A stretch of 64,000 nt of DNA from WLMZ01 sp043753895. GTDB lineage: Bacteria > Actinomycetota > Acidimicrobiia > Acidimicrobiales > Ilumatobacteraceae. Location of the stretch: contig JAYUWK010000001.1 in NCBI GenBank assembly GCA_043753895.1, positions 1 through 64,000 of the forward strand, written 5' to 3'. Under the pieces are notes generated by a model. That model was not told the origin of the DNA and did no database searches. It saw only the letters and a list, made by a program, of their open reading frames with translations. A program made the translations under genes and the position numbers. Positions 15,827 to 23,323 of this stretch are shown in pieces (positions within the stretch are counted from its first letter, which is position 1; each line of letters starts with the position of its first letter).

Positions 15827-17179
15827 ATGACCGCACTGGAAGCCCCTCCCTCCAACGCCTTTGTGAACGACCGCAGCCACGTATTCCACAGCTGGTCGGC
15901 ACAGGGTCCACTCAACCCCATCGTGGTTGCCGGCGCCGAGGGCAGTTGGTTCTGGGACGAGAACGGCAAGCGCTATCTCGACTTCTCCAGCCAGTTGGTG
16001 AACGTGAACATCGGCCATCAGCACCCCAAGCTCGTCGCTGCCATCCAGGAGCAGGCGGGCAAGCTCTGCACCATTGCACCGTTCCACGCGAACGAAGCGC
16101 GTAGCGAGGCCGCGCGGCTCATCAGCGAACTTGCGCCTGGCGACTTGAACATGGTCTTCTTCACCAACGGCGGCGCCGAAGCCACCGACAATGCAATCCG
16201 GATGTCGCGTCTGCACACCGGTCGCCAAAAGGTGTTGGCCACGTATCGCAGCTACCACGGCGCCACCGGCGGGGCCATCGCGGTCACCGGCGATCCCCGT
16301 CGCTGGAGTGGCGAGACCGGCGTGTCGGGTGTCGTGCACTTCTGGGGGCCATTTGCCTACCGCAGCCCGTTCCACAGCGAAGATGACATTCAAGAGTCAG
16401 AGCGCGCCCTGCAGCACCTGCGCGAGACCATCATGGTCGAGGGGCCGGGCACCATTGCCTGCATCATCCTCGAGACTGTCGTCGGCACCAACGGCATTCT
16501 CGTGCCACCGCCCGGGTACCTGCAGGGCGTGCGCGACATCTGCGACGAGCACGGCATCGTGTACATCGCCGATGAGGTCATGGCCGGCTTCGGTCGCTGC
16601 GGCGAGTGGTTCGCTGTCAACCATTGGGATGTCACGCCCGACCTCATCACGTTCGCTAAGGGCAGCAACAGTGGTTACGTGCCACTCGGCGGAGTCATCA
16701 TCAGCCAGCGCATCGCCGACACGTTCAAGGACCGCCAGTATCCGGGCGGGCTCACCTACAGCGGCCATGTGCTGGCCTGTGCGTCGGCTGTAGCGAGCAT
16801 CAACATCTTCAAAGAAGAGGGCATCATCGACTACGCCCGCGACCTCGGTACCAACGTGATCGGCCCCGAGCTCGCGAAGCTCGCCGACCGCCATCCCTCC
16901 ATCGGAGAGGTACGCGGCCTCGGCGCATTCTGGGCGCTCGATCTCGTCACCGATCGCACCACTCGCGCCCCGCTGGCACCGTTCAATGCCACCGGCGCCG
17001 ACGCCGCGCCGATGGTCAAGATCGCGGCGGCATGCAAGCAGCGCGGCCTGTGGCCCTTCACGCACTTCAACCGTCTTTACGTGGTGCCGCCCATCAACAC
17101 ACCTGCCGACGAGGCGCGTGCCGGAATCGCGATCATCGACGAAGTGCTCGAGCTCGCCGACCGCCACTACACCGGCTGA
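15827..17179 (+). CDS. Class III (omega) aminotransferase, probable beta-alanine:pyruvate type
   Basis: 450 residues, PLP fold type I. PLP Lys at about 278 in FAKGSNSGYVPLGG, Asp at about 249 in YIADEVMAGFGR, and the SYHGATGG segment at about 142-149. The ATG at 15827 fits the family N-terminus. It is convergent with the end of the pyrimidine-degradation run and would transaminate the beta-alanine or beta-aminoisobutyrate released by the amidohydrolase at 28878, giving semialdehydes for the dehydrogenase at 25865. Taurine or GABA are alternative substrates. The stop codon lies in a repeated segment shared with the stop of the EamA gene. Confidence 0.8.
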   Translation: MTALEAPPSNAFVNDRSHVFHSWSAQGPLNPIVVAGAEGSWFWDENGKRYLDFSSQLVNVNIGHQHPKLVAAIQEQAGKLCTIAPFHANEARSEAARLISELAPGDLNMVFFTNGGAEATDNAIRMSRLHTGRQKVLATYRSYHGATGGAIAVTGDPRRWSGETGVSGVVHFWGPFAYRSPFHSEDDIQESERALQHLRETIMVEGPGTIACIILETVVGTNGILVPPPGYLQGVRDICDEHGIVYIADEVMAGFGRCGEWFAVNHWDVTPDLITFAKGSNSGYVPLGGVIISQRIADTFKDRQYPGGLTYSGHVLACASAVASINIFKEEGIIDYARDLGTNVIGPELAKLADRHPSIGEVRGLGAFWALDLVTDRTTRAPLAPFNATGADAAPMVKIAAACKQRGLWPFTHFNRLYVVPPINTPADEARAGIAIIDEVLELADRHYTG

Positions 17180-17225
17180 TCACTACACCGGCACACAAAC
17201 ACGGGCAGATCACTACACGGGCTGA
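17165..17225. repeat. Imperfect triplicate repeat spanning two convergent stop codons
   Basis: CACTACACCGG units start at 17165 and 17181, and CACTACACGGG at 17211, each followed within 30 bp by GCTGA or GCAGAT. The aminotransferase TGA (17177-17179) is in the first unit and the EamA TAG (complement of 17213-17215) in the last. Probably produced by local duplication at the junction. Confidence 0.8.
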
Positions 17226-18112
17226 CGAGTCGTCAGCCACACACCCATGAGGGCGATCAACAATCCGACGAGCGCGAGCACGCCGAGGCGTTCGCCGAAC
17301 AGGATCGCGCCCTCGATGGTGCTCAGCGCCGGGGTGAGGAAGAACAGACTGCTCACACGCGCTGCAGCATGTCGTTGCAACAGCAACATCATGATCAGCA
17401 CAGCCGCGATCGACAACACCACCAGCGCCCAGGCGAGCGAGAACCAGAGCCGTGGCGTCGAGCGGAACTGCCAGTGTTCGTTGAACACCGCGCCAACACC
17501 CAAGATTGCCGCCGCGGTGGTGTACTGCATGGCAGTGCCGCGCAGCAACGGCATCGACGCACCCTTGGCTCGTTGCACCAACGTGCCGCCGGCCATGCCG
17601 ATCACCGCCACGATCATCGCAATCAGTGTGAATCGGGTGATCCCTCCAGAATGGGCTCGAAGACGGTCGATGACGACCACGATCACGCCCACCAGACCCA
17701 AGCCGATACCTGCCCACTGCACTGGGTACAGCCGCTCACGTAGCCACCAACGCGCGGCTACCGAGGTGACCACCGGGTGCAGGCCGGCAATGAGCGCACT
17801 CAACCCAGACGGCAAGCCGTGTGCGATGGCGACGAAGACGCCACCGAGGTAGAGCGCATGCATACCGATGCCGGTGACCGACGCCCAACCGAGCTGACTG
17901 CGCTCGATCGCCGGCGCGCGCGTGATCGCGGCGACCATCCACAACAGCAATGCGGCCGCGCCGAGGCGAACCGTGAGGAACGTGAGTGGGCCTGCGTCCT
18001 CGGTGCCGTAGTGGGCGACGACGAAGCCCGTACTCCACAGGAGCACGAACACCATCGGCGAGAAGCGTTCGAGCGCCGATGGTCGATTAACGGGAACGAG
18101 TGTGTCGGTCAC
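17213..18112 (-). CDS. EamA-family (DMT) transporter
   Basis: 299 residues from GTG, about ten hydrophobic segments in two EamA repeats (roughly residues 10-145 and 160-290), inner membrane. These are drug/metabolite exporters of amino acids, nucleosides and others; substrate unknown. The GTG overlaps the stop of the upstream 173-residue gene (GTGA), so it is the last gene of the long minus-strand run that begins at 29720. Export of a pathway product or uptake of a base is conceivable, but unsupported beyond position. Confidence 0.82.
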   Translation of the reverse strand: MTDTLVPVNRPSALERFSPMVFVLLWSTGFVVAHYGTEDAGPLTFLTVRLGAAALLLWMVAAITRAPAIERSQLGWASVTGIGMHALYLGGVFVAIAHGLPSGLSALIAGLHPVVTSVAARWWLRERLYPVQWAGIGLGLVGVIVVVIDRLRAHSGGITRFTLIAMIVAVIGMAGGTLVQRAKGASMPLLRGTAMQYTTAAAILGVGAVFNEHWQFRSTPRLWFSLAWALVVLSIAAVLIMMLLLQRHAAARVSSLFFLTPALSTIEGAILFGERLGVLALVGLLIALMGVWLTTRQPV

Positions 18113-18630
18113 TCCGACGACGAAGTGGATGCGGGATCAGATTCGGTGTCGGCGACGAGTTCATCGGCCGCCGGTTCCGCAGTCTCTACTTCAGTCGAAG
18201 GTTCTTCGACCTTGGCCGGAGCCCAGTGCGGACGCTCGCCGGTCTCGAACTCGTGCAGCGCGGCGAGCGCCACGCGATAAGCCGCTTCGGCGTCGATCAT
18301 CTTCTGGCGCGAGCCCGACTGACCGCGCAACTGCTTGATGAGATCGGCGGCGCGTTGCTTGTCGGCGCGCAGCACCTCGTGCAGGCGCATCATCTCGGTC
18401 TCGACTCGCAGCTGCTCACGCTCTGCCCTGTCGGCGGATTCGTGGGCGGCCAGACTCTCGGCAAACATCTTCGCCGCTCGACTCGCAACATCATCGATAG
18501 GCGCCCTGGCAACGATGGGTGCCGCGGCCACACTGCCGGTTGACTCAGCTTGCGCGTCGGCTGGGACCGGTGGTTTCGGGGACGACCCGAACTGCTTGCG
18601 TTGCTCGTTGGCCCGATTGCGCTTCGGCAC
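18109..18630 (-). CDS. Uncharacterised coiled-coil protein
   Basis: 173 residues from GTG. Basic N-terminus (PKRNRANEQRKQ), a Pro/Ala-rich linker, a charged helix of about 70 residues with many Glu, Arg and Leu (SAADRAEREQLRVETEMMRLHEVL-like pattern) predicted to form a coiled coil, then an acidic tail rich in Glu, Thr and Ser. No family recognised. The codon pattern and tight overlaps on both sides (22 bp after the preceding gene, GTGA overlap with EamA) support a real gene. The basic head and acidic tail suggest a nucleic-acid or protein-binding adaptor, but that is speculation. Confidence 0.6.
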   Translation of the reverse strand: MPKRNRANEQRKQFGSSPKPPVPADAQAESTGSVAAAPIVARAPIDDVASRAAKMFAESLAAHESADRAEREQLRVETEMMRLHEVLRADKQRAADLIKQLRGQSGSRQKMIDAEAAYRVALAALHEFETGERPHWAPAKVEEPSTEVETAEPAADELVADTESDPASTSSSE

Positions 18631-18652
18631 TGTTGCTCACGTCCCCCGTTGG

Positions 18653-19072
18653 TCAGATGCCCGTGAGCGCCGACGGCACCGAGGCATCGAGAAAGGCCTG
18701 AAAGCCCTCGCTCGTTGCCCCGACAATATCGAAACCCTCGAACGGATCGAGTGCCCGGCGTGTCATCTGCTCATTCACGACATCGAGCCACACGCCGTGT
18801 TGGGTGATCGCCGATGAGCCGATGACGACCACTCGGTAGCCATTCGAGCGATAGTCGACGAGATCATCGACGACGTACTCGACGATTCCGGCGATGGTGC
18901 TGATCGAAAAGTCAGACGGTGGGAGCACCACGACGCCGAAGTCGGCAGCATCGAGCATGAACAGTGCGTCGAATGTGCCGTGTTGCTCGTTGACGATCGC
19001 GTCGGCCACGAGTGCCACCCGATAGGCGCGCGGATCAGGATGTAACACGGCCACCGCCCGCGAGGAACTCAT
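18653..19072 (-). CDS. Uncharacterised alpha/beta protein beside the TudS-like gene
   Basis: 139 residues from ATG at 19072, overlapping the end of the TudS-like gene by 38 bp. Alternating hydrophobic strands and helices are visible (RVALVADAIVNEQ, FGVVVLPPSDFS, YRVVVIGSSAITQHGVW), suggesting a Rossmann-like or B12-type small domain. No family recognised. It has two segments reminiscent of its neighbour (V-x-N-x-x at the start, VVVIG in the middle), so it could be a diverged partner or half-domain of the TudS-like protein. The overlap suggests they work together. Confidence 0.6.
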   Translation of the reverse strand: MSSSRAVAVLHPDPRAYRVALVADAIVNEQHGTFDALFMLDAADFGVVVLPPSDFSISTIAGIVEYVVDDLVDYRSNGYRVVVIGSSAITQHGVWLDVVNEQMTRRALDPFEGFDIVGATSEGFQAFLDASVPSALTGI

Positions 19073-19643
19073 TGAGTTCGTCGAGGCACTTCGGTAGGTC
19101 GCGCGCCTCGTCCCAGTCGGTGGTGTCGAGCAGCATGCCACTCGCCCGCGGCCATGGAATATCACGCGATTCGAGACCGAGCTTGAGCTCTTCCATCCAC
19201 ACGCCCATACCGGGCACGACCTCATAGTCGCCATCTTCGAAATGTGGGCGACCACCCCAGTTCTTGGCCTGACCGGTGTAGCGAACGCCGCTGGAGGGAC
19301 TGCCGTCGAGGCCGATCACCACGACTTCAAAGCCGCGTCGATAGAACTCGGCAATCGGCTCAGCCATGTTTGCCGCGAGGATCTGGCAGTGCCGTCGGTA
19401 GTTGGCTTTGTCGTACAACTCGCGACCCTGCCACCAACGGTTCACGCCGGCAAAGGCCATCTCGGGGCACGGCAGTTGTTGAATACGGTAGTTGTGCGCG
19501 CGCAACCGTTCGATGACGCCTGGTACCACGCCCGCCGACCTGGCGAACTCCTGCACCTTCGCATTCTGGTTCACGAGACAGTGCGCCACAAACGCCACCC
19601 GCTTTGTGGTGTTGACCTCAACCGGCGTGACCTCGGTCGTCAT
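19035..19643 (-). CDS. TudS-related (DUF523-like) putative desulfidase
   Basis: 202 residues from ATG at 19643. The family pattern is clear: AHCLVNQNAK at the N-terminus (Cys about 22), QLPCPEMAFAG (Cys about 59) and GLDGSPSSGV (about 111-120). In 2-thiouracil desulfidase TudS three Cys bind a [4Fe-4S] cluster that accepts sulfur; here the third position is Ser (SPSS instead of SPSC), so either another Cys (for example about 86) serves or the activity differs. Its place in a pyrimidine-degradation run makes removal of sulfur or another group from a modified pyrimidine an attractive role. Inference from context and family, not proof. Confidence 0.7.
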   Translation of the reverse strand: MTTEVTPVEVNTTKRVAFVAHCLVNQNAKVQEFARSAGVVPGVIERLRAHNYRIQQLPCPEMAFAGVNRWWQGRELYDKANYRRHCQILAANMAEPIAEFYRRGFEVVVIGLDGSPSSGVRYTGQAKNWGGRPHFEDGDYEVVPGMGVWMEELKLGLESRDIPWPRASGMLLDTTDWDEARDLPKCLDELNEFLAGGGRVTS

Positions 19644-19653
19644 GACGACGTAC

Positions 19654-20046
19654 TCACGACCGGAAGTGATTGATGCGAAACACGTTTCCATCGGGATCGG
19701 CCATCACCGACTGGTAGGCGCCGTAGTACGTCTCGTATGGATCGTGCAACAGCCGAGCGCCGTTCGCCAGCGCGCGATTCGTTGCCGCCGTGACGGCATC
19801 GTCGCTCTCGCATTCGAAGGTGAGGTACTGCGAGGTGCCCTTCGGATCGGCCCACTCCTGAATGTTCAACATCTCGTACACCACTGGCGCCGAAAAGCCG
19901 ATGGTCACTCCCGACGCGTCAGCCCCACGAAAGATGTCGCTGTGCAACTCGACGACCTCGGGGAGATCGAAGGTGCTCGAGTAAAACTCGAACAGACCCA
20001 CGAAATCGGCACTGATGAAGCTGGCCAACGAGATGCTCACGCTCAC
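19654..20046 (-). CDS. VOC superfamily protein
   Basis: 130 residues, vicinal-oxygen-chelate fold: FVGLFEFYSSTFDLPEVVE in the first module and YYGAYQSVMADPDGNVFRINHF in the second, where ADPDGN is typical. Its ATG overlaps the stop of the oxygenase gene (ATGA) and it ends 10 bp before the TudS-like gene, so it is embedded in the same operon. Possible role as an isomerase, dioxygenase or ligand-binding protein for a pathway intermediate; no ligand is apparent. Confidence 0.75.
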   Translation of the reverse strand: MSVSISLASFISADFVGLFEFYSSTFDLPEVVELHSDIFRGADASGVTIGFSAPVVYEMLNIQEWADPKGTSQYLTFECESDDAVTAATNRALANGARLLHDPYETYYGAYQSVMADPDGNVFRINHFRS

Positions 20047-21044
20047 GTGGCAAGGCCCTGGCCGAAGGTGGCCTGCTTCACGAACTTCGAAAATAGGTGC
20101 TCACCTGAGGAAATCGCAACATGCTTGGGCTCCTCGCCGTCGGCCAAACAGGTGGGCAGACACGTGATCATCGCGTCGTAGTTCGGCTGATGGAAGAACA
20201 CGAGCGAGATGCGACGCGAATCGTTCGCGGCATCGCGAGGCGGGTTGACGACACGATGCAACGTGGACACCCACCGGTCGTTGGTCCACTCGGACATCAA
20301 GTCGCCGATGTTGACAACAAGCGCGCCCTTCACTGCTGGCACGTCCTTCCACGTGCCGGCCTTCGTCATGACCTGCAAGCCGCCGGGGCGTTGCTCTTGA
20401 CGCAGCAGTGTGAGGCTGCCGTAGTCGGAGTGCACGCCGGCGCGCAATTGGCCGGGCAGCGGCGGCTCGATCTGATCGGGATAGTTGAGGGCACGGAACA
20501 TGCTGATGTGATCGTCGATCTTGTCCTCGAAGAACTCGATGTCGAGACCGAGAGCGACGGCGAAGATGCGCATGACCTGACGCGACACCTCGCTCAAGGC
20601 CGCGAAGTACTGCTCCCAGAGCGGGCGCATCTCGGGCAACGCATCGGGCCACACGTTCGGGGCGAAGTGCGGACCTGCTGCAGCTCCGATGTGATAGTCG
20701 TCCTGAGCCACGGAGAATGGGCCCATGTCCATCTTTTCTTTGAGGTCGCCGGGGGCGGCATCGCCGAGGGAGTACGACAGTCCCTCCATGCCTACGGCGG
20801 TCCAGCCACGAACCTGGTCGGTTGCTGGCTGCGCAGCGACGGCCTTTTGCTCGTCGGTGAGATCGAAGAAGCGGCGACTCATGTCGTACACCTGCTGGAT
20901 GAACTCCTCAGAGACCCCGTAACCGGTGATCTGAAAAAAGCCAATCTCCTCGCAGGCGTGCGCGATCTGCTTGGCGACACTGTCGATTCCCTCGGGGGTT
21001 CCTTTGAGGAACGGCGCGATATCGATGACTGGAACGGTGTCCAT
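20043..21044 (-). CDS. 2-oxoglutarate/Fe(II) oxygenase, isopenicillin-N-synthase family
   Basis: 333 residues. N-terminal DIOX_N region (PVIDIAPFLKG, ACEEIGFFQITGYGV) and C-terminal jelly roll. Iron ligands are seen as His and Asp in VHSDYGS (about 205 and 207) and His in LHRVVNP (about 263); the 2-oxoglutarate Arg is in RRISLVFF (R-x-S, about 278-280). Start at MDTVPVIDIA fits the family. Neighbours are a pyrimidine-degradation set and an ABC importer. Thymine-7-hydroxylase belongs to this superfamily, so hydroxylation of a methylated pyrimidine is a plausible role; flavonoid or penicillin synthase names would be misleading. Confidence 0.8.
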   Translation of the reverse strand: MDTVPVIDIAPFLKGTPEGIDSVAKQIAHACEEIGFFQITGYGVSEEFIQQVYDMSRRFFDLTDEQKAVAAQPATDQVRGWTAVGMEGLSYSLGDAAPGDLKEKMDMGPFSVAQDDYHIGAAAGPHFAPNVWPDALPEMRPLWEQYFAALSEVSRQVMRIFAVALGLDIEFFEDKIDDHISMFRALNYPDQIEPPLPGQLRAGVHSDYGSLTLLRQEQRPGGLQVMTKAGTWKDVPAVKGALVVNIGDLMSEWTNDRWVSTLHRVVNPPRDAANDSRRISLVFFHQPNYDAMITCLPTCLADGEEPKHVAISSGEHLFSKFVKQATFGQGLAT

Positions 21045-21092
21045 GCTCACTCTCTTTTCTTCACGGGAACGATGACGTCTGTGATGGCCACG

Positions 21093-21130
21093 TGGCCTGC
21101 TCGCACACAACGATGCGCGCGAGCAGGCCA
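21093..21130 (-). terminator. Strong stem-loop after the binding-protein gene
   Basis: A perfect 12-bp inverted repeat (TGGCCTGCTCGC at 21093-21104 and GCGAGCAGGCCA at 21119-21130) with a 14-base loop lies nine bases past the substrate-binding-protein stop and before the oxygenase start. There is no T-rich tract on the minus strand, so a processing or mRNA-stabilising hairpin that raises binding-protein levels is as likely as a partial terminator. Confidence 0.7.
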
Positions 21131-21138
21131 GCACATGG

Positions 21139-22227
21139 TCAGATGTTTTGAACCTTGTCCTTGAACTCCATGAACATGAACGGGTTCGCCGCGACAACCT
21201 TGTCGATGTCGGCCGAGGTAGCGATGACCTGCTTGACCACAGTGCGGAACTGCGGCTTCTCACCCTTGAGCGCAGCGAGTACTGCGTTTGCAGCAATCAG
21301 ACCGGTCTGCGCCGATGAGTAGTAGCGGGTTGCGGCCAGGTACGGCGTCTTCATCCAACCAATCATCTCCTCGTCGGCGTCGGATGACACGTGCAGGACC
21401 TTGTCCTTGCCTTGGTCCTTGAGCCACTGGGCAATGCCGTTCGACATCGAGGCCGAGTAGGCAACGACGATGCCGAGGTCGGGGTGAGCCTGAAATGCTT
21501 GCTCGACAACGCCCACGGCCTTGGTGCGGTCGAAGAAGCCCTGCTCGCGCACGACAACGGTGAAGCCGCTGCCCTCGAGCGCCTTGTCGAGACCCTCGTC
21601 GATGCGCTCCGAGAAGCCCTGGCCGACAACACCCTGCACGACGCAAATCTTGCCCGGGGTGGCGTTGGCCTTGAGGTACTCGCCGATGAGACGGCCACCC
21701 TCGACCGAATCGATCTCGGCAACACCGACGAAGAACTTGTCGGCGTCACTCGGGCCGGGCCAGATGCAGTTGCCGGCGGGAACACCCTTGGCAACGGCCT
21801 TCTCGGCGGCGGCACCAGCGGACTCAGCAGTGTTGGGCTGGATGACCAGACCGACCACGCCCTTGGCGAGGAACGCCTCGGCTGCTGCCAGTTCTTGGGC
21901 GGCGTCGTAGTTCACCTGGACGACCTCAAGCGTGTACTTGGTACCGGCGAGCGCTTTGTACACACCGGTGGTCACGCCCTTGGTGTAGTCGTTCAAGCCG
22001 TTCAGCGTGAGCCCGATCAAACCCTCGGTCGGACCGGCTGCGCCGGCGGTTCCGGCAGTGGTGCCAGCCGTAGTGCCAGCCGTGGTACCTGCGGTCGCGC
22101 CGCCGGTGGTTGTTGCTGGCTTCTTGGCATCGCTGCCACACGCGGCCAGCAGGCCTCCACCGACTGCGAGACCTGCTGCACCGAGCAGGAATCGCCGTCT
22201 GCCGACATTGGAAAATTCTTCATTCAT
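21139..22227 (-). CDS. ABC importer substrate-binding lipoprotein (ribose/xylose type)
   Basis: 362 residues. N-terminal twin-arginine-like signal GRRRFLLGAAGLAVGG followed by lipobox LLAAC (lipidated Cys about 30), then a Thr/Gly/Ala-rich linker containing the repeated GTTA motif, then a periplasmic-binding-protein type I (Peripla_BP_4) domain: LIGLTLNGLNDYTKGV, KGVVGLVIQPNTA, VVAYSASMSNGIAQWL. The signal suggests Tat export and lipid anchoring. The start overlaps the permease stop by 8 bp. Within this operon it probably binds a nucleoside, pyrimidine or hydantoin-like compound; sugars remain possible. Confidence 0.87.
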   Translation of the reverse strand: MNEEFSNVGRRRFLLGAAGLAVGGGLLAACGSDAKKPATTTGGATAGTTAGTTAGTTAGTAGAAGPTEGLIGLTLNGLNDYTKGVTTGVYKALAGTKYTLEVVQVNYDAAQELAAAEAFLAKGVVGLVIQPNTAESAGAAAEKAVAKGVPAGNCIWPGPSDADKFFVGVAEIDSVEGGRLIGEYLKANATPGKICVVQGVVGQGFSERIDEGLDKALEGSGFTVVVREQGFFDRTKAVGVVEQAFQAHPDLGIVVAYSASMSNGIAQWLKDQGKDKVLHVSSDADEEMIGWMKTPYLAATRYYSSAQTGLIAANAVLAALKGEKPQFRTVVKQVIATSADIDKVVAANPFMFMEFKDKVQNI

Positions 22228-23323
22228 TGTGTTTCTCCCCTTGTTGTGGATCTAGCTGTTGTGGATCTGTTATCGCCGGACTCGGTGACGAAGGCGCTGG
22301 CTGTACCGAAGCCGACACGGTTGGCCGCGAGCCTCCACGACGTCGGCGCAGATCGCCGATCGCGGTGACCACCACGGCAAAGATCAAGACGCCGCCGAAG
22401 ACGGCGTCGTTCCAGAACGTCTGCACGTTGTTGAACGTGAGTGCCGACTGCACGACGGCGAGCAGCGCCACTCCGACGAAGGTGCCGAGCGGCGAACCGC
22501 GACCGCCGGCGAGCGTTGCCCCACCGAGTACCACCGCAGCAATCGCCTGCAGCGCGAGTTGTGAGCCAACTCGTGGGTCACCGGTTGAGATACGTGCCAT
22601 CGCAACCAAGCCGGCGAACCCGGCGAGCGTGCTCGAGATGACGAAGCACAACACCTTGGTGCGCGCCGTAGGTATGCCGGTGAGGTACGAGGCTTCTTCG
22701 TTCGAGCCAGTGGCGTACACATGCCGGCCGAATCGGGTGTAGCGCATCACGATCGCAGCGACGGCCGCAACAATCAGGAAGAACCAAATCGGAGTCTGCA
22801 AGCCGAACACCTTCATCCGGCCGAGCCACTCGAACCGCTCTCGCGCAGGGACCGGCGAGCTCTTGGAGATACGTAATGCCACCGAGGCGAACAGGCTGGT
22901 GCCGCCGAGCGTGAGGATGAACGGTGGAATCCGCAGTCCTGCGACGAGCAGTCCCCAAATCAGCCCGACTGTGGCACAGATCGCAAGCACCAGGATCACG
23001 GCCCACATCTCGGAGCCGCCGTCTTTGATTCGGGTGGCGCCGATGACGCCCGCCATGGCGGCGAGGGTGGCCACCGAAAGATCGAGTTGCCCGGCCGCGA
23101 TCAGAAATGTCTGGCCGATAGCGATGATGCCCAGGACCGATACCTGCAGCAAGATGTTCTTGAGGTTGTCGCTGCCCAAAAACAGGCTGTTCTTGCCGTT
23201 GGTGTAGAGGGAAATCGCAAGGATCGCGATGAGCAGCGGCGCCACGAACCGAACGGCATCGGAACGCAGGAGGCGCTGTTTCAGCGGCGCACTGGGGGCC
23301 AGAACAACAGTCGACTCGCTCAC
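22220..23323 (-). CDS. ABC importer permease (ribose/xylose type)
   Basis: 367 residues, about nine to ten membrane segments of the BPD_transp_2 family. Conserved features are IAIGQTFLIAAGQLDLSVAT (EAA-like region equivalent) and VLGGATLAGGRGSPLGTFVG near the C-terminus. The last 40 residues form a polar tail with a repeated DPQQ (see the 15-bp duplication at 22242). The start overlaps the ATPase gene by 4 bp, and it is followed by the binding-protein gene with an 8-bp overlap. One permease gene implies a homodimer with the double-domain ATPase. Confidence 0.88.
   Translation of the reverse strand: MSESTVVLAPSAPLKQRLLRSDAVRFVAPLLIAILAISLYTNGKNSLFLGSDNLKNILLQVSVLGIIAIGQTFLIAAGQLDLSVATLAAMAGVIGATRIKDGGSEMWAVILVLAICATVGLIWGLLVAGLRIPPFILTLGGTSLFASVALRISKSSPVPARERFEWLGRMKVFGLQTPIWFFLIVAAVAAIVMRYTRFGRHVYATGSNEEASYLTGIPTARTKVLCFVISSTLAGFAGLVAMARISTGDPRVGSQLALQAIAAVVLGGATLAGGRGSPLGTFVGVALLAVVQSALTFNNVQTFWNDAVFGGVLIFAVVVTAIGDLRRRRGGSRPTVSASVQPAPSSPSPAITDPQQLDPQQGEKHNE
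22242..22271. repeat. 15-bp tandem duplication near the permease 3' end
   Basis: TGTTGTGGATCTAGC (22242-22256) is followed by TGTTGTGGATCTGTT (22257-22271). On the minus strand it encodes the repeated DPQQ of the permease tail, about 20 bp before the stop codon. One of several short duplications at gene ends in this window. Confidence 0.8.

Noticed and set aside
22010..22110. 12-bp repeats in the binding-protein linker (GTTA motif) as a possible regulatory array
   Set aside because: They are in frame and simply encode the low-complexity linker after the lipobox.
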